Part shown: piece by piece, positions 23,573 to 33,904 of the stretch
Layout: each line of letters starts with the position of its first letter
How positions within the stretch are numbered: the stretch's first letter is position 1
Assembly (NCBI GenBank): GCA_019055375.1
Contig: JAHQIW010002010.1
Location: 124,001 to 188,000, forward strand
Source: Parelaphostrongylus tenuis
Taxonomy: Eukaryota > Nematoda > Chromadorea > Rhabditida > Metastrongylidae
DNA length: 64,000 bases
Reading direction: 5' to 3'
Notes under the pieces: generated by a model
Told to the model about the DNA's origin: nothing
Database searches by the model: none
What the model saw: only the letters and a program-made list of their open reading frames with translations
Position numbers and translations under genes: made by a program

Positions 23573-24065
23573 CGCCGAAATGCCACTCATTACTTCACAG
23601 TATTGGGTGGCATTCTGAACTGCATTATATTCAATATATCCTCGATAATAACCTCGCTTTTGCTCATTAAAAGAGACGCTGAATCATTTTTCTATATGCC
23701 GAGATCAATAAGTAGTCGGTCCTGAAAACAATGAAAACGATTAAAACATACCTTATTTCCGCAGAGTACAATGGGTATATTTTCGCACACTCGTACAATA
23801 TCCCGATGCCAATGTGGAACGTTTTTGAAGGTAACCCGGGCCGTCAAATCGAACATTATTATGGCACAGTGTCCTGTATTTTCAACAAATTAAAGCAGTA
23901 ATCGTAAGGTGTTGAGAGTTAATAAAACAACGAAGAACCCTTCGCGATAGTAGGCGTCACGGAGTTCTCCATACATCTCTTGGCCACATGTGTCTGAGAC
24001 GTCAAAGCATATCTGACCTCGGTTTGTACGAAATTTTAGCGGATGCAGCTCTACTCCAAATGTGG
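23573..24065 (-). pseudogene. Ran-like small GTPase exons, frame-disrupted or highly divergent
   Basis: Minus strand. Exon 24065-23939 encodes switch I/II sequence ([11 protein letters not shown], then [19 protein letters not shown]), where Ran has DTAGQE. Exon 23873-23752 encodes [19 protein letters not shown] and [15 protein letters not shown], a near-perfect Ran signature including the G4 NK motif at a splice donor. A third segment (about 23678-23573, TQYCEVMSGIS) sits where Ran has its SAK-like G5 region. Ran drives nucleocytoplasmic transport. The only GT donor after the first exon puts the second exon out of frame by one base, and the third also does not join in frame. No P-loop exon was found upstream. 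A decaying paralogue is the simplest reading; non-canonical splicing is the alternative. Confidence 0.72.
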
Positions 24066-24463
24066 CTGTAAAACATTATGATTAAGTCAAATTAAATATC
24101 TTTTTAGTCTCCTGACTACATCCATTCTGTGGAAATAGTGAGAGATTTATAGAGTAATTTGCGCAAATTACAAGTGGTAGAAAACTTTTCGAATTAAAGT
24201 AAATTCATAGTCACTGGAAATATATGGTTTAACGTACTATACTACAATAGTGGCCGGGTAGAGTAGTGAATAGTGATGCGGCATGTCAAAAAAAAAAACA
24301 AGTGATAAGCAGGGCACAAGCTCGATCCCCTCACAAGCACTCTTTTACAATCAATCAGTGAACGTTTTGGGGATTGTCTTCGCTTGTTTATCTCCGAGTA
24401 TACAAAGAAGATCGTCTCGACCAACAGTGACAGAGCGTCGCAAGGCTGAAAGCAGAACAGGAG

Positions 24464-24530
24464 CCCCGCTAGTGCAATGGTTAGCGTACGGCTCTTGATA
24501 GGCAAAACGTGGGTTCAATTCCCGCCGTAG
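24464..24530 (+). repeat. tRNA-like SINE family C, head fragment
   Basis: 'gctagtgcaatggttagcgt' (box A) and 'gtgggttcaattcccgccg' (T-arm/box B). No acceptor stem is possible. Confidence 0.5.
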
Positions 24531-24929
24531 ATATTGGATTCACAGAGAAGCTAAATGCTCAAGCAGCAATCGAATTAGCGCGACAAATAATAATAGACCT
24601 CAGTGGAGGATGGAATGTGACGGAATGAGTGCAAGGAGTGCTCAATTCCCCAGCTTAGATTGTGCAAGCTCTACGGCCATCATCCCCTCATTTCCCTCCC
24701 CCCCTCCCCTTCTCCTGTCCATGCTCAGCATTAGCTGAAGAACAAATGCTCGCGTATCTGAGACTAATCTTATTTTCCTTACTACACTGTAGTGAAACAG
24801 TTTTCGAGAAAACAAGAATAGCGTTGGAATAGTATAAACTTACGTTATCGATGGTTACTCCTCGTTCCAAGTAGCAATCCTGTACTGCGAGAAATATGCG
24901 TGTGTAAAATATAAATGTTTTCTTCCTTT

Positions 24930-25070
24930 TACAGTATTGCGAAAAGGCTTTTTCGAAAAAAAATCACACTGCGTATCAGCACGAGATTTAAGCTATGATG
25001 ATTAACACTCTTATGAAAAGTTCTTGTCCAGCGAAAGGGCTTGCTTCTTCATTTGTCTCCAGATAACACA
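24930..25070 (+). repeat. Dispersed repeat D fragment
   Basis: 'gcacgagatttaagct', 'tatgaaaagttcttgtccag' and 'cgaaagggct' match 38350-38440, 33460-33550 and 55530-55600. Confidence 0.5.
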
Positions 25071-25139
25071 CTCAAACCTGCGTTGTCTTCTGAAAAGACC
25101 GTTTTACTGCACTGTAGAATGAGACAAAATAGAGCCTAA

Positions 25140-26580
25140 TCACGTCGCGCGTTGTTGGTCTCCTGGGTATGTGGTAGATGTGGATCGGTAGCCCGTTCTG
25201 TAGGCCGCGTCGGCGTGATTCAATCGTAGAGTTCGATTCTTGTTATTGAATTCAAGACCTTTCTCCGCTTTGGCACAAACTCCACATAATCGTATGACTC
25301 TGACGCTTGAACATTCCCTCTATACGCTCATATGATTTTCGTAGTGCAAGCGAGTTATTAGCATGATAAAATGAAAGAACGCGGCGGGTGTGAAACGTGA
25401 TTTCATTCTGAATTCTACAGCACGTCAAAAAGCCTCGTCATAAAAGTACATGATGGATTTATAATTATTTGAGTTTTCAAATTATTACCAACAGTTCAAT
25501 GGAAATTCTTCGCTCAGCAGAAGAGATCCCTTCGAAAAATTTTTTCCAATAGCGGAATCGTGATGCTTTTTGATTTAGAACTGTAGGAAAGACTTTGTTA
25601 TATCGTTCAATGGGCACAAACTTTTTCGTTTCACATTGTCTGATAAACCCGCTATGATATTCAAGCAATGGGCTAATTATTCCGAGTGCAAAATGTAAGC
25701 TATTTCTTTGCTCTAACAGCGCTCTACGTAAACCTTTAAAAAAACAAATTTTCGCTTTGGAGTTTTTGAGATTTAGGCTATCAAACAGACCATTGATTTA
25801 ACGAAAACTCATCCAGAGACCCCAGCCGATCAGACATGGCAGGCTTAATGTGAAATATAATTTATTTCTGCTAATTTTATGCGTAAAAAAAGCTTTGCAC
25901 CAAAAAATGCATTGTCCAAATAACTGACATTTGAGTTTGATTACAGAAAGCTTGAGAAAAGAATTTCTAGCGAAAAAGGTTTTGAAAAGGTGTTTATGAA
26001 AGTGAATACGTTTTATTCCAAGAGGTTTAGCTACAGCTCTCAACGGAAAAACGGCGCTCATCCATTCGGATGGTAAATATCTGGGGGCCTTTTTACTGGG
26101 CAGGCTTTCCCACAGCTCCTGTCATCATTCGTAGCCTAAGAACGTAAATTCGATAGTGTGCTTGGTTTCTGGAAAGGTATTTTTAGCTCGCTACAACATC
26201 GAAGAGAATGTCACGTATCACATTCGAAACAATTGGCTGTCACTTAAACGTCATAGTGAGTATAATGACATATGTATAGTACATACGTATAGTGAGTATA
26301 ATGCTTTCCCAACAATCAGTGAATAAGTTATAGGCACTTTTATTATCACAGAAGGAGGAGATTTCACAAAGGAGATTTCTACAGAGGAACTAAGTGCAGT
26401 GAAAGCCCGCGTCTTCTACATTTCCAAGGACATCACAATAAGGACTCTCAAGAGAAAATAGGTAGAGCAGGTAAAATTATTGCGCATGACCAGTGACAGA
26501 AGTCGCTTACTGAAATATGTTCAGAGAGCAGCAGCAGCGGACATATAGAAGCTTTCAATACCTACAGAACTATAGAAATA
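25140..26580. other. No gene seen; weak tRNA-like and repeat D traces
   Basis: A pol-III-like segment at about 25170-25255 ('tagagttcgattcttg') and a repeat D trace at about 26160-26200. No exon recognised. Confidence 0.3.
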
Positions 26581-26624
26581 TTCTATTCTACGACTCCATG
26601 AAGATACCAACTCCTAAATTACAA

Positions 26625-26795
26625 TAATGGGAGCACCTTGGCCGAATGGCTGTGATGCTCGTCGCGGCGTGAGTGGAGCCGAGCTTCACTCCCCAGCTCT
26701 TCACGGCAGTCAACAACAGTGCCTTATGGAACGCCACAGGCATGCTATCTTCGAGATTGCAAGGAGACATGCTCGGCATATATAACATACAGCGG
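26625..26795 (+). repeat. SINE family B copy
   Basis: Head 'ttggccgaatggctgtgatg' then 'ctcgtcgcggcg', body 'ccttatggaacgccacaggc' and 'cttcgagattgcaaggagac', shared with 41195-41345. Confidence 0.6.
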
Positions 26796-26929
26796 ACACA
26801 TAAGAGCATTGATACCTATAGAACGTAATAAATTCCTATAACTCCATGGAGGTATCAACTCCTAAAGTACAATAATACTCAAAAATTCAAATGAAACTCA
26901 TTTTATTTAGTCGCTTATAGCGGTGGTAT

Positions 26930-27075
26930 GAACTTTTCCCTTTGATGTAATGCAAAACTTTCGCATCGAGCGGGACTCGAACCAATCTCAAACTATCCGG
27001 GAGCGTTGACGCCAGAGTTTTGCACATCACTCTACATCAAAGGGTATATGTGAAAAGTTCATACCACCCTTGAAA
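26930..27075 (-). repeat. SINE family C copy with inverted ends
   Basis: On the minus strand it has a T-arm 'ggttcgagtcccgct' and the tail 'gatgcgaaagttttgcat'. Both outer ends carry the 'gaacttttcccttt' sequence inverted about 26931 and 27045-27065, so the unit is bounded by short inverted repeats. Confidence 0.55.
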
Positions 27076-27231
27076 AACGGTTAAATGAAAAGAACTTCAT
27101 TTGATTACCAATACTCGATATCTGTCAGCTTGACTGGGTTCAGTGTGGTTATCGACTACCCGAGCCAGGTCGCTGACGATTGTCAGCTGAGACATAGATA
27201 TATTGTAGCGTAGAAAAAGTGGTGTGCAAAC

Positions 27232-27345
27232 TGCGCGTCAGTAGTGCAATGGATTAGAGCACGCACTCTGAGTATAGTGAGGTGTTGGTTCAAATCCCGT
27301 CTAACGCGAAAGTTTTGCACATCACTCTACATCAAACGGTATACT
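27232..27345 (+). repeat. SINE family C copy
   Basis: 'gtagtgcaatggattagagc' (box A), 'ttggttcaaatcccgtc' (box B) and the tail 'gcgaaagttttgcacatcac' then 'tctacatcaaacgg'. Confidence 0.6.
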
Positions 27346-27528
27346 TGGAAAAACTCACAAAATTCTCAACAGTTGTCGATAAAACGGCATCGCACGCAGT
27401 GAGCAGCGTCACTTTTCTGGAACTATTCATTGTTTAAATATGAGAAAATGTATAGGAGAACATAGAGCATCAGAATAATACGAGAAATCAAAGAATTTTA
27501 CCAGAACGGAAAAAAAGGTCTGACTTAC

Positions 27529-27692
27529 TTGATGGAAATTGCGCTGCGGGCATCGCGCAGCGATCAGCTGCCGCCCCAGCGGGAAGACGATTGAACAATG
27601 CGCGCAGCGACCGGACACCGTCCCGCACAGAGGAGGGTAGATCAATATTGAATCGGGCGCGCTCGGCATGTTGCCAATGCTTGGAAGCCTAG
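27529..27692 (-). CDS. Isolated GC-rich exon, gene not identified
   Basis: Minus strand, bounded by an acceptor (CACAG before 27692) and a strong donor (CAA then GTAAGT at 27528). Strikingly GC-rich for its surroundings. With those splice sites one frame stays open for 54 codons and ends exactly at a codon boundary; it includes a Cys-containing PPLCGTVSGRCAHC segment. A second frame is also open from about 27688 (AERARFNIDLPSS, then VRDGVRSLRALFNRLP). I cannot tell which is used and recognise no family. No partner exon was found within 1 kb on either side. Confidence 0.4.
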
Positions 27693-28261
27693 CTGTGGTG
27701 TGAAGTCGTTCACGTTCTCATTAGCTTAGTATCGAAAGGCGATGACTTTTGCAAGAAAGGTGGTTCATATACAAAGGCAACGAAAATCTTGCGGAATGTT
27801 TACCACACGATTTATTGTAGATCATAAATGAAGCAGGAGAAAACGATACACATATTGGAACGAGATATCGAGAATTGGAAGGTGCAGCTGATCTTTGATC
27901 TTGACATACTATATTTCAACAAAATTTTGTTCTTTTATTCTCTATTTAGTGTGTGCCACTTCGTTGGCAACAGTTTGATTCAGTATTGTCATGTAAAATT
28001 TGCTTGATTCTTTTGATTGATTTCTTTTATTCGGTCGTGCCTTTATTTTTGCGCATCCGAGCAAATGTTTTTCGATCTTACTTCAAATGTATTTGGAATG
28101 AAATGAGGGGATATTTACTCGGAAATTATCTAGACTGGATAACGCATATGACGAGACATTATACGTTCTACTGCTTGAACAACCGACATAAACTGAAGTG
28201 ATCTTAGACCCTCAGGACTTGTTATGGTATTCACTACATATGTAGACCAGTCGCATTGAGT

Positions 28262-29095
28262 CTTATATGGGGGAGGTAAGTGCTTGGCTCACAACCATAA
28301 AAAGAGACCCAAGATATGGCACGAAATCATGCGTGATTAAGAAGCAATCATCTTTACGATTTGTAGAGGGATTTTTGGAACGGATCCAAAACGCCTCAAG
28401 GACTTTGCGCGCCCAGATTTGACATGATTTCTTAAGGATATCTACTTTTACATCAAAACCATCACCCTCATGTGTCCGTGTGCTGTGCGTTTCTGGTGGG
28501 GTATTTGGTATAGAATTAGGTTAACTGGCTAGGTGTTCTTTTATACGGACATACAGTGGCCTACCCGTTTCGCCAATGTATTCGACGCCGCACGCTTGGC
28601 AAGAGATTGAGTAAACTGTACCTTTGCTCATGCTATCACCGTCTTCACCGTTAGGACAAATCATGCACTTTTTTGTTGTACATAGACGATCGTACAAGTG
28701 ATTGCGGACTAGCTGACGCTCAAGATTATTCGCCGATCCTTTTTTGAACAGCTTCTTATGCTATACCTATTTCACTTTTCAAAAAAATAGCGCAAACGGG
28801 ACCTTATTTTCAAAGAAGTTTTCGTTGAGTGGCACGTGATTTCTTTTGAACTTATCCTGGTGTCCTACAATTTCACATTGGCTTACATATTCTAGCCATT
28901 CGAAATGGCTATTTGCCATGCCAATTCTACGGATTCCACCTTGTGCTCTCTCCCAGTATACACACAGGCAGCTGTACGGAACAAGTTTTATTATGAGCGC
29001 CTTTTTTGTATATGAGGATCTGATGAGAGGTATTGAGCCAAAATGTCTTTATTGCTTGGCTTTCGGTACCATTTAGTAATGTAGCCGCCCAGATA
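28262..29095 (-). mobile_element. Penelope-like element relic with GIY-YIG endonuclease domain
   Basis: On the minus strand an open stretch of about 70 codons runs from a Leu/Arg-rich linker (NNLERQLVRNHLYDR) through a CMICPNGEDGD Cys pair into VYSISCQACGVEYIGETGRP and LYVRIKEH, the GIY-YIG nuclease core with its downstream Arg and His. After one stop the same frame continues through EAFWIRSKNPSTNRK, the expected C-terminal part of the domain. Upstream (29095-28900) a GYITKWYRKPSNKDI segment fits the end of a Penelope-type reverse transcriptase. Penelope-like elements are retroelements combining this RT with a GIY-YIG endonuclease. Stops show it is inactive. Confidence 0.75.
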
Positions 29096-29236
29096 GTTCT
29101 ACTTACTTCTTGACTTTTACTTACTTTTTACTTTGTTTTACTACTAAAAACTGTTCTTCAAAACAAGCGACATTGAAAAGGTTGTCGGCGTTTCTGTTCT
29201 TGTTAAAAGAGTTTGACAGAGATCGAAATAAACAAT

Positions 29237-29545
29237 AAAGCTCTTGGCGTCGATCAATCATTGAGGAACGTGCCATGTATTCGTCTTCCATTTTTTGCTT
29301 CGGTTGAGGTGATCGAATGCATATTTGGCCATAGCAGTGAATCGAGGTGTCCTCCGATGTATCAGGTAAATGCAGCTACCTTTAGACATGTCTAATACCA
29401 ATCCACCAATCACCAAGAGATAGGAGGCTTGATAAGCCTTGAACGCTTGTTCGAGCCATCGCCCATCAATTGGTCAATCATGTCTGTCGCAAAGCACCTC
29501 GGATCCTTAATCTGTCAAATAAATGTCCATATTTTCATTCCATCG
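29237..29545 (-). repeat. tRNA-derived SINE family A copy, degenerate
   Basis: Tail blocks 'aaagctcttggcgtcgatca' and 'tcggttgaggtgatcgaatg' match other minus-oriented copies. The head at the right end is poorly preserved. Confidence 0.5.
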
Positions 29546-29723
29546 AGCGCGTGGACAATATGTTGGCTATGTATAACTCATGCGGTTCCGATCAGATTGA
29601 GCAGTAGCTTGAGCTCCGAAATGCGTGAAGGATACGATGAGTGACACCGGCGAGAAGCACTTGAAACTATGAATAAAGAGACACCCGTTGATATAGAAAA
29701 AGAAATGTGAAAACCACATTGAT

Positions 29724-30047
29724 TTACATGAATATGATAGGTTCGGAAAATCGCCAGCGTTCAGAGTGCTTGTTGGGTTGAATCTGGCCAATTGTTCGTG
29801 GTTTGAGGACTGTTGTTCTGAGTTCCTGTCCTCGCCAGATTGTGTTCCCTCCTTCATTTTTTCTCAATGCTCGGACGATATCATTTTTTGTGACCAAAAT
29901 AGCTCCGCGAAGGATCTGGGCACGCGTCTTCTCGAATAGACCTGAGACAGCGCCTGAAACTCCTTCGGCTATGAGGGCCAGGACGGGATTCCCAGTCGCT
30001 AAAAAGGCAACATCGCAGTAAGGGTGTCCACTGTCCATGTGTACCAT
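29724..30047 (-). CDS. 107-codon ORF, unidentified, possibly element-derived
   Basis: Starts at an ATG (MVHMDSGHPYCDVAFL), passes through an Ala/Gly/Leu-rich amphipathic stretch (NPVLALIAEGVSGAVSG, LFEKTRAQILRGAILVTKND) and ends Arg/Pro-rich. Composition and mixed hydrophobicity look protein-like, unlike most ORFs here. I recognise no family. With SINEs and a Penelope relic next to it, an element-encoded protein is as likely as a host exon. Confidence 0.35.
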   Translation of the reverse strand: MVHMDSGHPYCDVAFLATGNPVLALIAEGVSGAVSGLFEKTRAQILRGAILVTKNDIVRALRKNEGGNTIWRGQELRTTVLKPRTIGQIQPNKHSERWRFSEPIIFM

Positions 30048-30849
30048 GGGTCCGGAACGTTTGTGGGAGGTAGTATCTCTGCTTCTCTCCGAGAGACTGT
30101 TGGCTAGAAATTGTGTCTAACAGAACACTATATCCTTATAATCAATCTGAATCATATGCAACTAATTATATGCACATCGAAATGTTAACGGCAAATGTTT
30201 TGGTAAGAAAAGTCACTATTAGGAATGTCGTAGCTTCATTGTATCGACTGTATTCTGTACAATTACAGAAAAGAGGACTGCGTTAGCAAAAATACTAGTA
30301 TGTGGTACTAGTGTAGGAGCTCACTATTTGCAATATTCGCCTATAGTCGGAAATAGAATAGCTTACCTAGTAGAATTTTTATTCACTTCTCAAGCCGTCA
30401 CAATAAATTCAAAACATATTAGAATGAGCTCATAGTGGTAAAGAATTTGTGCAAATTGTAGAGGTATTTCCATCTCCAATGATTCTAGCATTATATTGTC
30501 TAATCGACAAAGCAGAGCTCCATCAGCATCAGTTGTTGGATGCCTTACCACTGTGCACGTGCAGCCCTTAATACATCTCTTTTGTAAAGGAACCACTTGA
30601 TGTAGGCTATTTCTGATCTGGATTACGGTAGCCACATGTCCTATCATACGGCTGATCATGTTTAAGTGAATAACTATCTTTCTGCATATTTTCTCAAATG
30701 GTTTTCTTCTGCTTTGAAGACCTTCCTCTCCTCATATTGCGCGTGATTTTATTTTAGATGATGCATAATGTGCTATTCTTCACACTTGTTTGTTTAAAAA
30801 ACATAACATCTGTAATTACTGGAGGTGATCTCCTCTTATTGCAACTTCC

Positions 30850-31165
30850 AAAACATGTTATATCCTTATCAGGTTATATCGTTTTGAGCGGGTCTATAAG
30901 AAAGCGGTTGAAAGAAGAGATATGATCCATTATAACAGCTACGTGCTCGACTGCCGGTCACCGCAACGTCAGGTAACACCATCATTTGATTTGGAGTGAT
31001 TTTTTTTTACTCGGCGTTGATGCCTTTAAAGAGGATTATTTAAGATCAGGGGATTGGCTGAACCGAGGGAGGGTGGTACTGATGAGTCCTACAGGACGAA
31101 ACAGGTGCCTATATGCCACTAGACGTAACAGCTCAAAACATGTTATATCCTTATCAGATATTAAC
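30850..31165 (+). repeat. Hammerhead-bearing repeat, element 2
   Basis: Both ends carry 'aaaacatgttatatccttat' (about 30852 and 31137). The interior shares 'ttttgagcgggtctataag' and 'gatatgatcc' modules with element 1 and contains the best-preserved ribozyme motif. Confidence 0.6.
31073..31119 (+). ncRNA. Hammerhead ribozyme motif, type I (best copy)
   Basis: Order: stem I strand GUGGUA (31073-31078), core CUGAUGA (31079-31085), stem II GUCC-UACA-GGAC (31086-31097), GAAAC (31098-31102), a short stem III around GUGC, triplet AUA (31111-31113) and stem I return UGCCAC (31114-31119). Stem I pairs over all six positions (one U-G). Compared with copy 1 (GUGCUA/UAGCAC) both strands changed together. 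Stem III has one C-A mismatch and the triplet is AUA rather than GUC, so cleavage may be slow. Hammerheads self-cleave RNA 3' of the NUH triplet. Confidence 0.7.
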
Positions 31166-31346
31166 TCTATTTAGTGGCAACGCTACTCGTAAATTGTCTA
31201 TTGGGGTCTCTTTATTCATCCTCATGAGTAAATGACGTGTTAACACATTACCTATGTGAAGTTCGGTCATGATTGATTGGACTACGTCAGTTCATTGATA
31301 GGTTGGTTTATTACGTAATATATCGTTGAAACGTTATTTGTCTATC

Positions 31347-31980
31347 TTTCGTTTCGAGTATTTTCTTAAGGCCACATCTCAAATTTCAGTATGCCTGATA
31401 ATTATTTTGAACCATTCATTTCAATGGTCTATTAAAGAGGGCTGACTTATAGAACCCGATGCCCGTGTTTCGATCTTGCGATCTCGTCAGTCGGGCAGCC
31501 ACCCTTTCGTCTTTTTTGCCAATCGTGTGTGGGTGCTCCAGCCCCCACACTAAGAGTTAGCGACGACGAACATTTTACACTCTATGTCCATGAAATCATC
31601 ACGAACACAGAGTGTTCATGTTGTACACTCGATTGCTCTTGGCTGGGGCTCAAAAATGATCGCCAGGCATATTGAAATTTAAACTGTGGTCTCAAGAAAA
31701 CACTCGAAACGAAAAATGTGATATGTTAAATATATTGGCTAGGAGCAATCGAGTGTATAACATTCTGTGTTCGGTGATAATTTCACTGGACATAGAGTGT
31801 AAAATGTTCCTCGTCGCTAACTCTTAGTGTGGGGGCTGGAGCACCGACATAGGATTGGACGAAGGGGTAACTGCCCGGCTGACGAGATTGCAAGGTCGAA
31901 ACACGGTATCGGGCTCTATAAGTCAGTCCTCTTTAACAGACCACTGACATGCGTGGCTCAAAAGTGATTGTCAGGTTATT
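31347..31980. repeat. Foldback family FB1, copy 3: 630-bp long hairpin
   Basis: Modules of the left half ('tttcgatcttgcgatctcgt', 'cagtcgggcag', 'ccccacactaagagttagcg', 'cattttacactctatgtcc', 'gtacactcgattgctcttgg') reappear inverted in the right half ('gagcaatcgagtgtataaca', 'gacatagagtgtaaaatgtt', 'cgctaactcttagtgtgggg', 'tgcccggctgacgagattgc'). The arms are 250-300 bp. No ORF. Confidence 0.75.
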
Positions 31981-32456
31981 AGCATAATTAATTGATACTG
32001 ATATATGTAATTATTGTTTATTATAGGCCGTCTTCTCATGTTATAAATATAAATAATGAACCGAAAAGTCGATATTCGAGCTGCCACAGTTTGGCGCATC
32101 GACCTTCACCATTGAACTACTACTCGCTGCATCCTCTTCGTTTACTAACACGCAGGCAAATAACCACAGTATGTTAGTTGGGCGTTTACTGGGAATAAAT
32201 TTTTCCGTTGCTTAGGAGCTACGAGTCACCTAAAATATCTGTTTAGTCTCTCAAACGACAGACTAGCGTTCTTGTTTGATTCAGATAAACTGCTATACCT
32301 AAAATGAATGACGGAATGGCATCAATTTCAGGATGTCGGATGCCTGGGCTTTCAACGTGTAGTGATCAACATCGGCCCCTTTTCTAGCGCCGTAGGAGAA
32401 AGGTAAAATTTGTGCTTTACACCTCGCCGAACAGACCTCTTTCTTTAGACTATCAG

Positions 32457-33045
32457 TAATCATATCTCATAATTATTATTTGTGTCAACATCTTTTGGGG
32501 TCTGTTAATGGGCTCTCCTGCGGCCCATACACCTGTTTCGGCCTTGAGCAGCCTCGTCAGTCGGGCAGAGCCCTTTGTCTCTAGCTAATTTTCTCGAGGT
32601 GCTTTAGTCGCCCATACTAGGCCAACGAACGAGTTACAGAATTGCTCTCAAATGAACAATTACTAGATCGGTTTAATTTTCAATGTACTAGTTATTATTT
32701 GAGCTAGCATGTCATGTGGTCTGTTAATTGGCTTGAATTTTTCTGTTAAATTCAAATTAACAGCCAGAAGCAGTCGAGTGTACAACACTGCCAATCTAGT
32801 GATCTCTATTTAACGGCAATTGTGTTAACCGTTCATCGTCGTCTACTCTTAGTATGAGGGACTGGAGCACCCCGAAAGGATTGGCTAAAGGCCAAGGGCT
32901 CTGTCCGACCGACGAGGCTGTTCAAAGCTGAAACGCGTGTATTGAGCTGTATAAGAGCCTATTAACAGATCGCATGGGATATTGGATCAATAAAAGTTAT
33001 GAGATATGCTGAAGTTTGAGGGTGGTCTTAAGAAAAGACGACACG
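32457..33045. repeat. Foldback family FB1, copy 4
   Basis: The left end ('ttatttgtgtcaacatcttt', 'cctgtttcggccttgagcag', 'cctcgtcagtcgggcagag') is inverted at the right end ('ctgtccgaccgacgaggctg', 'gctgaaacgcgtgtattgag', 'ggtggtcttaagaaaa'). A second internal left-type end lies at about 32690. Confidence 0.65.
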
Positions 33046-33409
33046 TACGCGGCAATATCAGTAATCACTTAGTGCCATAAGTATCAATAATTCTAATGCT
33101 GTGCTTATCTTGTGGAAATACCATTTAGCAGGGAAAATAAGGTATAGTTTTACATTTTTGGCTAGCTTTTTAGTGGCCTGCTCACGGAGCGCTGAAGAAG
33201 GGGAGCTTGATAGGGATGAGGAGGAGGGTGAGTGATCAATCGCGTTGGACATTTTTAATCAACTGATAATTTTTCTCCGCCCTGGAAGAAACTCTAGATA
33301 GAACGACTGATTTAGATACTACGAAAGTTCCTCTACACGTTGATATGCTTTTCATGCTTCCAGCGAGTTATACGCTTGATAAAAATGAAGAGGAACGGCG
33401 GATGTGAAA

Positions 33410-33580
33410 CACAATTTTATTTCAGATTTTTCAGTGTTACAAAAGGCTCTTTTCAAAAACCGAATACATAATGCTGTAGCCAGAAAATTAAGCTTTCTAA
33501 CGATTAGTAACAGTCCTATGAAAAGTTTCTGCCCGGCGAATGAGGTCGCTTTCATTTGTCTACATTTAACAGAAAAGTAC
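33410..33580 (+). repeat. Dispersed repeat D copy
   Basis: 'ttcagtgttacaaaaggctc', 'aatgctgtagccagaaaatt' and 'tatgaaaagtttctgcccgg' parallel 55490-55600 and 38330-38430. Confidence 0.5.
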
Positions 33581-33904
33581 CGATATTTGTGACAAATTAG
33601 CTTATGGAACTGCTAAGTCGACGGAGCACGAAGCGCCCTTGTGATCTCGAGTTTTAGGAGAAGCAATGGGATGAATGGAATTTACTCGTACATTATTACT
33701 TCTAGGGTCATCGTCTGTGGTAAGCGATCTGTGAATTCAGTCCGCAAAGGGCACTTACAATTACTTAACCATTGGAACTTTCATGAAAAAAGTGGGGCAT
33801 TTTTCTTCACATCATTCTACTTCTTCGATAGTTCTCCCTTACATCTGAAAGATCGAAGCTGTTTAAGTGTAAACAAATTGTGTACAACCGTTAGCGGATC
33901 ATCT

